Assembly (NCBI GenBank): GCA_002412555.1
Contig: DHVH01000227.1
Coordinates: 1-10,890, forward strand
From: Marinilabiliaceae bacterium UBA5213
GTDB taxonomy: Bacteria > Bacteroidota > Bacteroidia > Bacteroidales > Marinilabiliaceae
DNA length: 10,890 bases
Reading direction: 5' to 3'
A program made the position numbers and the translations under genes. Positions 6,736 to 10,890 of this stretch are shown here, in pieces. The notes beneath the pieces were generated by a model that saw only the letters and a program-made list of their open reading frames with translations, did no database searches and was not told where the DNA came from. How positions within the stretch are numbered: the stretch's first letter is position 1; the number at the start of each line of letters is the position of its first letter.

Positions 6736-7718
6736 AGAAACGCGTCATCGTTTTATTAATTTATCTGTTGTCACTGCCCATTGTTTTGGCTTCTCTTTTT
6801 ATTGGCCCCTCAGAGACGGCTACGCCCAGTGCCATATTCAACCTGATTTTTAATAATGAAGGCAACACATACCTGATAAAATCGGTCCTATTTGATGTGC
6901 GTCTCCCCCGCATTTTGTTGACCTTTCTAGTCGGGGGCTCTCTGGCGATTTCAGGATGCAGCATTCAGGCCATCTTTCGCAATCCGTTAACCGATTCCTA
7001 TATTCTCGGACTTTCCTCAGGGGCAGCATTTGGCGCAGCTTTGTCTTTGGCATATGCCTTTCTGCCAGTGCAGATTTCAGCCTTTATTTTCGGACTTTTG
7101 GCTGTTGGACTCAGCTATTTCATGGCCCGAAAAAACAAAAATGTTTCCACCGTTTCGCTCATTTTGTCGGGTATAATTGTGTCGGGTATATTCACCGCCT
7201 TATTAACAGTAGTGCAATTTTTCAGCGACCCTTTTAAACTGCAATCCATCGTGCATTGGACCATGGGCAACCTACACAATGCCAATTGGGAAAAACTACA
7301 ATCCGCGGTACTGCCACTATCGGCAGGTCTATTGGTTCTGTTCATTTACCGCTGGAGACTTAATGTATTGGCACTTGGCGACGATGAAGCCCGGACTGTA
7401 GGTATTAATCCGAAAAAAGACAAACTCATTATCCTCACCGCTGCCACACTTGGGGCATCCTCGGCCGTTGCAGTAGCTGGCATCATCGGACTGTACGGAC
7501 TGATTATACCACATATGGTTAGAATGATAATTGGTCCCGATAACCGCCAATCCATACCATTGAATTTTGTATTTGGCGGTGTATTTTTACTCATCATCGA
7601 TAATTTTTCGCGGTCGCTTTCCGGCTTCGAAATTCCAATAGGTGTATTCACAATGCTTTTGGGCGCACCATTCTTTATTTTCCTAATGAAAAAAACAAGC
7701 ATCGGATGGAACAGTTAA
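6732..7718 (+). CDS. ABC transporter permease, FecCD family
   Basis: Inner-membrane permease of 328 residues, the usual length for the FecCD/BtuC family, which forms a homodimer with about ten helices per subunit and moves metal chelates or corrinoids into the cytoplasm. The signature motifs are in order: RLPRILLTFLVGGSLAISG (57-75), then IQAIFRNPLTDSYILGLSSG (78-97), then GDDEARTVGIN (216-226), the coupling region that meets the ATPase. GLIIPHMVRMIIGPDNR follows (256-272), and the C-terminal EIPIGVFTMLLGAPFFIFLM (300-319). Hydrophobic segments fill the stretches between. A single permease gene is present, so the transporter is probably a homodimer. It overlaps the binding-protein gene by four bases and the ATPase gene by thirteen, which fixes its place in one transcription unit. 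Confidence 0.94.
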   Translation: MKKRVIVLLIYLLSLPIVLASLFIGPSETATPSAIFNLIFNNEGNTYLIKSVLFDVRLPRILLTFLVGGSLAISGCSIQAIFRNPLTDSYILGLSSGAAFGAALSLAYAFLPVQISAFIFGLLAVGLSYFMARKNKNVSTVSLILSGIIVSGIFTALLTVVQFFSDPFKLQSIVHWTMGNLHNANWEKLQSAVLPLSAGLLVLFIYRWRLNVLALGDDEARTVGINPKKDKLIILTAATLGASSAVAVAGIIGLYGLIIPHMVRMIIGPDNRQSIPLNFVFGGVFLLIIDNFSRSLSGFEIPIGVFTMLLGAPFFIFLMKKTSIGWNS

Positions 7719-8476
7719 GCCATGCAATAACTGCAAAAAGCTTGTCCTTTGGGTACAAAAACACTTTGGTCCTTGACCAGATCAACATGGGGATTGAGGC
7801 TCAAAAACTCACTTTTATCCTGGGACCAAACGGCAGCGGGAAATCAACCTTTATGAAAATACTGGCAGGGTTACTGACCCCACAAAAAGGCACCATAACC
7901 ATGCTGGGGAAAGACGCATCCAAACTCACCTATCCCGAAAGATCCAAGCTGGTGGGTTTCCTAAACCAACAACACAAAGCCATGTTCCCGTTTCTGGTTG
8001 AAGATGTTGTTCTTACCGGCAGGGCAGGGTTTATCAATTTTATCCCAAAAGAAACCGACAAAGCAGCTTCCATTCAGGCAATGGAAAAAGCAGGCATTAT
8101 GCATTTGCGCCATCGCAAATACACAGAATTATCAGGAGGCGAACAGCAAATGGTTATGATTGCCCGAATATTGGCACAAAACCCAAAAATATTATTACTC
8201 GACGAACCCACAACCCACCTCGATATTGTGAATCAATCGCGTTTATTGAACCTATTAAAACTGTTAGTGGCTGAAGGACTCACCATTGTAGCAGTAATGC
8301 ACGACCCCAATCTGGCTTTTATATTTGGGGATGATTTTCTCTTTCTAAAGGATAAAAAAATAATAAGATCAGGTGAAACCATGAATGCCTGGGATATTGA
8401 ATTTTTGAAAACCATTTACCACGGAAAGCTCCAGTCCATTCCACACAATGGGCGATCACTGCTAGTACCTTATTAA
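7706..8476 (+). CDS. ABC transporter ATP-binding protein, FecE/BtuD family
   Basis: Cytoplasmic ATPase of 256 residues that powers the importer. All catalytic motifs are intact: Walker A GPNGSGKST (40-48), Q-loop glutamine in LNQQH (86-90), signature LSGGEQQ (142-148), Walker B ILLLDEPTTHLD (162-173) with the catalytic glutamate E167, and the switch histidine H199 in VMHDPN. The fold order and short C-terminus match the iron-siderophore/B12 importer subfamily. The ATG at 7706 lies inside the end of the permease gene in another frame, a 13-base overlap; the next in-frame methionine is well into the nucleotide-binding domain, so this start is the reasonable choice. After its stop there are 36 bases without a hairpin before the methyltransferase, so transcription is likely to continue. 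Confidence 0.94.
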   Translation: MEQLSHAITAKSLSFGYKNTLVLDQINMGIEAQKLTFILGPNGSGKSTFMKILAGLLTPQKGTITMLGKDASKLTYPERSKLVGFLNQQHKAMFPFLVEDVVLTGRAGFINFIPKETDKAASIQAMEKAGIMHLRHRKYTELSGGEQQMVMIARILAQNPKILLLDEPTTHLDIVNQSRLLNLLKLLVAEGLTIVAVMHDPNLAFIFGDDFLFLKDKKIIRSGETMNAWDIEFLKTIYHGKLQSIPHNGRSLLVPY

Positions 8477-8512
8477 TGACCGTTTAGTTCAGCATCCATT
8501 TAAAAGCAACGC

Positions 8513-9316
8513 ATGCCATACCGTCAAGTCATAGCTGAAGCCTACAACGCGGGCGTCAAAGAAGAATACAACCGGCTTACAGAAAGCCCATTGAGAGAGG
8601 CGGAGTATCAGTTAATCATTGACCTGTTGGATGAGTATCTGCCAAACGGATCGGTGGTTATTGATATTGGTTCTGGTCCCGGACGCTATGCTGAGCACTT
8701 ATTGAAACGCGAATGTAAAGTGGGATTGGTTGACCTGTCGGCCAACTCATTAAAAGCATTTTCCGATCGGATAGAAAACACCCATTTCCAGTCAAATATC
8801 ATTTTCAATCAGGTATCCTGTGCAACCAATTTAGATTGGATTGCGTCAAATTCAGCCGACGCCATTTTATTGATGGGACCCCTCTACCATTTAATTGACA
8901 AAAACCATCAAGCCATCGCCTTGGCCCATTGTCACCGGATTCTAAAATGCGGTGGACACTTGTTCACTGTATTCCTAAGCCCCTTTCAGCAAAACAAGCC
9001 AGCCCCCATGGATCGCTCAAAACCTGGCATTCAGTCAATGCCAACGATCACACATACTTGGTTCAAAGGATATCAGGTACCGCAATTTCGCTGTTGTCCC
9101 TCTGAGGCAAAAAGCATCCTTTCAAACAGTCATTTTAACACCATACGAGTCCGCAACATTGAAGGCACTGTCTCTCTCCTACCCGATTCTCATTGGAAAG
9201 GTTCATGGACCGAACAAAAAAAGAAAGTCTTGCTAAACTCCTTAAAAGAAACCTGTGAAATACCAGATTTGTTAGGTCAGACGCATCAATTTGTTTGTGT
9301 TGCCAAACGGGGATAA
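8513..9316 (+). CDS. Class I SAM-dependent methyltransferase linked to the uptake operon
   Basis: A 267-residue cytoplasmic protein with a Rossmann-type methyltransferase domain: motif I VVIDIGSGPGRYAEHLL (48-64), the acidic residue that binds the SAM ribose in GLVDLS (D74), and the motif IV region with LLMGPLYHL (119-127). The RILKCGGHLFTVF strand (142-154) comes next. MGPLYHL is characteristic of a group of small-molecule methyltransferases also found in other phyla. The C-terminal third (about 160-267) is less conserved and may hold the substrate: it is rich in aromatic and polar residues and has a CC pair at 194-195. It has no signal peptide or membrane segment. It is the last gene of the operon, 36 bases after the ATPase, and the shared terminator begins four bases after its stop. 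The substrate is unknown. The position suggests it acts on the imported ligand, but a housekeeping role with accidental linkage is possible. Confidence 0.85.
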   Translation: MPYRQVIAEAYNAGVKEEYNRLTESPLREAEYQLIIDLLDEYLPNGSVVIDIGSGPGRYAEHLLKRECKVGLVDLSANSLKAFSDRIENTHFQSNIIFNQVSCATNLDWIASNSADAILLMGPLYHLIDKNHQAIALAHCHRILKCGGHLFTVFLSPFQQNKPAPMDRSKPGIQSMPTITHTWFKGYQVPQFRCCPSEAKSILSNSHFNTIRVRNIEGTVSLLPDSHWKGSWTEQKKKVLLNSLKETCEIPDLLGQTHQFVCVAKRG

Positions 9317-9320
9317 CAAA

Positions 9321-9354
9321 AAGTCGCAGTAAAACGATTGTTTTACTGCGACTT
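9321..9354. terminator. Bidirectional intrinsic terminator between the uptake operon and dnaK
   Basis: AAGTCGCAGTAAAAC (9321-9335) pairs perfectly over 15 bases with GTTTTACTGCGACTT (9340-9354) around the loop GATT. On the minus strand the stem is followed by further Ts (stem end CTT then TTTG), a good U tract for ending dnaK transcription 30 bases after its stop. On the plus strand it lies four bases after the methyltransferase stop but is followed by AAGTAAAG, a poor tract, so termination that way may be weaker. Confidence 0.85.
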
Positions 9355-9384
9355 AAGTAAAGAAATTTTATTTCAGACAGCTAT

Positions 9385-10890
9385 TTATTTCACTTCTTCA
9401 AAATCCACATCGGTCACTTCGTCGTCGCCACCTTTGTTATTTCCTGAAGCCTGCTGCTGCTGTCCGGCATCACCCTGCGGCTGACCGCCTTGTGCCTGAC
9501 TGGCATTGTACATATCCTGAGATGCAGCCTGGAACACCGTGTTCAACTCAGTGGTGGCAGCATCAATGGCAGCCAAATCCTGAGACTTGTGTGCTTCTTT
9601 CAATTTTTCCAAGGCAGCTTCGATGGGCGCTTTCTTGTCAGCAGGGATCTTATCTCCAAACTCCTTCAATTGCTTTTCAGTCTGGAAAATCAAACTATCA
9701 GCAGTATTTAGCTTTTCAATACGCTCCTTGGCTTGCTTGTCAGAATCAGCATTGGCAGAGGCCTCCTCTTTCATGCGTTTGATTTCTTCATCAGACAAAC
9801 CTGAAGAAGCCTCAATACGAATGCTTTGTTCTTTGCCCGTGCCCTTGTCTTTGGCTTTCACATGCAGAATGCCGTTGGCATCAATATCGAAGGTCACTTC
9901 AATTTGAGGCACACCGCGTGGGGCGGGTGGCAGACTGTCCAGGTGAAAACGACCAATGGTCTTATTGTCCTTTGCTAACGGACGTTCACCTTGTAAAACA
10001 TGAATTTCTACAGAGGGCTGGTTATCGGCCGCTGTGGTAAAAGTCTCCGACTTTTTAGAGGGGATGGTTGTGTTCGACTCAATCAACTTGGTCATTACAC
10101 CACCCATGGTTTCGATACCCAGTGACAATGGCGTAACATCCAGCAACAATACATCCTTCACCTCACCGGTTAATACACCACCCTGAATAGCAGCACCTAA
10201 GGCCACCACCTCATCAGGATTGACGCCTTTTGAAGGCTTTTTACCAAAGAAATCTTCTACCAGTTTCTGAATAGCAGGTATACGGGTAGAACCACCTACC
10301 AAAATCACCTCATCCACATCTGAAGGCGACATGCCGGCATCTTTCAACGCCAATTTTAAAGGTGCAATGGCGCGTTGAATAAGAACGTCTGCCAGTTGCT
10401 CAAACTGAGCACGGCTTAATGTTTTCACCAAATGCTTGGGGATACCATCCACAGGCATAATATAAGGCAAGTTGATCTCAGTACTGGTACCACTCGAAAG
10501 CTCAATTTTAGCCTTTTCAGCCGCATCTTTCAAACGCTGAAGGGCCATTGGATCTTTACGCAAGTCAATGCCTTCATCACTCAAAAAGCTTTCGGCCAAC
10601 CAGTTGATGATCACATCATCAAAATCATCTCCACCCAGGTGGGTATCACCATTGGTTGATTTTACTTCAAACACTCCATCGCCCAACTCAAGGATACTGA
10701 TATCAAAAGTACCACCTCCCAAGTCAAACACAGCCACTTTCATGTCTTTGTCCTGCTTGTCCAAACCATAAGCCAAAGACGCAGCTGTAGGCTCGTTGAT
10801 GATTCGACGGACTTTCAAACCGGCAATTTCACCAGCCTCTTTGGTAGCCTGACGCTGGGCATCGTTAAAATAGGCAGGAACGGTAATAAC
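9385..10890 (-). CDS. dnaK: Chaperone protein DnaK (Hsp70), N-terminus beyond the right edge
   Basis: Cytoplasmic ATP-driven chaperone that binds unfolded polypeptides with DnaJ and GrpE. The visible part is 501 residues and is in frame to the last base of the window, where it reads VITVPAYFNDAQRQATKEAG. Roughly 140 N-terminal residues lie outside, by comparison with E. coli DnaK. Seen in order: RIINEPTAASLAYGLD, the phosphate motif DLGGGTFDISILEL, the adenosine motif VILVGGSTRIPAIQ, the interdomain linker VLLLDVTPLSLGIE and the substrate-binding domain with TTIPSKKSETF. The helical lid follows, then a low-complexity Q/G tail (GGQPQGDAGQQQQASG), and the terminal EVTDVDFEEVK. An apparent start at 10818 is a TTG codon for an internal leucine, not a real start. 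There are no frameshifts or missing motifs. Heat-shock control would be upstream, outside the window. Confidence 0.98.
   Translation of the reverse strand, partial: VITVPAYFNDAQRQATKEAGEIAGLKVRRIINEPTAASLAYGLDKQDKDMKVAVFDLGGGTFDISILELGDGVFEVKSTNGDTHLGGDDFDDVIINWLAESFLSDEGIDLRKDPMALQRLKDAAEKAKIELSSGTSTEINLPYIMPVDGIPKHLVKTLSRAQFEQLADVLIQRAIAPLKLALKDAGMSPSDVDEVILVGGSTRIPAIQKLVEDFFGKKPSKGVNPDEVVALGAAIQGGVLTGEVKDVLLLDVTPLSLGIETMGGVMTKLIESNTTIPSKKSETFTTAADNQPSVEIHVLQGERPLAKDNKTIGRFHLDSLPPAPRGVPQIEVTFDIDANGILHVKAKDKGTGKEQSIRIEASSGLSDEEIKRMKEEASANADSDKQAKERIEKLNTADSLIFQTEKQLKEFGDKIPADKKAPIEAALEKLKEAHKSQDLAAIDAATTELNTVFQAASQDMYNASQAQGGQPQGDAGQQQQASGNNKGGDDEVTDVDFEEVK

Noticed and set aside
7346..7702. 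118-residue reading frame antisense to the permease
   Set aside because: It lies fully inside a well-supported FecCD gene and has no family features; it is a shadow frame.
9440..9500. CTG/CAG-rich tract at the 3' end of dnaK as a repeat element
   Set aside because: It simply encodes the glutamine- and glycine-rich low-complexity tail that is usual in DnaK.
9587..9907. Plus-strand reading frames of about 100 residues opposite dnaK
   Set aside because: They are antisense shadows of a highly conserved coding sequence, with no start signals.
10795..10818. TTG at 10818 as the start of dnaK
   Set aside because: The frame is open to the window edge and encodes canonical DnaK sequence upstream (VPAYFNDAQRQATKEAG), so this codon is an internal leucine.

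Overview
The window looks like chromosomal DNA of a Bacteroidota bacterium, probably of the Bacteroidales/Cytophagales type. Three things point there: two good and one partial match to the Bacteroidota -7 promoter element (TAnnTTTG), mostly weak or absent Shine-Dalgarno sequences, and outer-membrane and lipoprotein biology typical of the phylum (a TonB-dependent receptor with an N-terminal TonB box, and a lipoprotein with an acidic stretch just after the lipid-bearing cysteine). The DnaK tail ending in EVTDVDFEEVK also fits. The genus cannot be decided from the sequence.

Left part (1-3270, all minus strand). In transcription order this holds a lipoprotein with a sugar-phosphate isomerase/epimerase (xylose-isomerase-like TIM barrel) fold, a secreted MORN/YwqK-repeat protein, and xseA, the large subunit of exodeoxyribonuclease VII. 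A composite hairpin followed by eight Ts separates the lipoprotein gene from the repeat-protein gene. The repeat protein has its own -7 element and probably shares a transcript with xseA 24 bases downstream. A GAGG ribosome-binding-like sequence at the extreme left edge suggests that another gene, plausibly xseB, starts just outside the window.

Middle (3271-9316, plus strand). A 420-base divergent intergenic region leads into a compact five-gene uptake operon. It encodes a TonB-dependent outer-membrane receptor, a periplasmic metal-chelate type (FecB/BtuF) binding protein, a FecCD-type permease, a FecE/BtuD-type ATPase and a class I SAM-dependent methyltransferase. The three ABC genes are tightly coupled (a 4-base and a 13-base overlap) and the methyltransferase follows after 36 bases with no terminator between. 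The set covers the whole path from outer membrane to cytoplasm for an iron chelate, haem, corrinoid or other metallophore. The added methyltransferase raises the possibility that the imported ligand is chemically modified inside the cell. The substrate cannot be read from the sequence, and I see no cobalamin riboswitch upstream.

Right part (9317-10890). A 15-bp perfect stem with a 4-base loop sits between the convergent methyltransferase and dnaK genes and probably terminates both. dnaK runs on the minus strand off the right edge; its N-terminal part is missing only because the window ends.

No tRNA, rRNA, CRISPR array, insertion sequence or prophage gene was seen.
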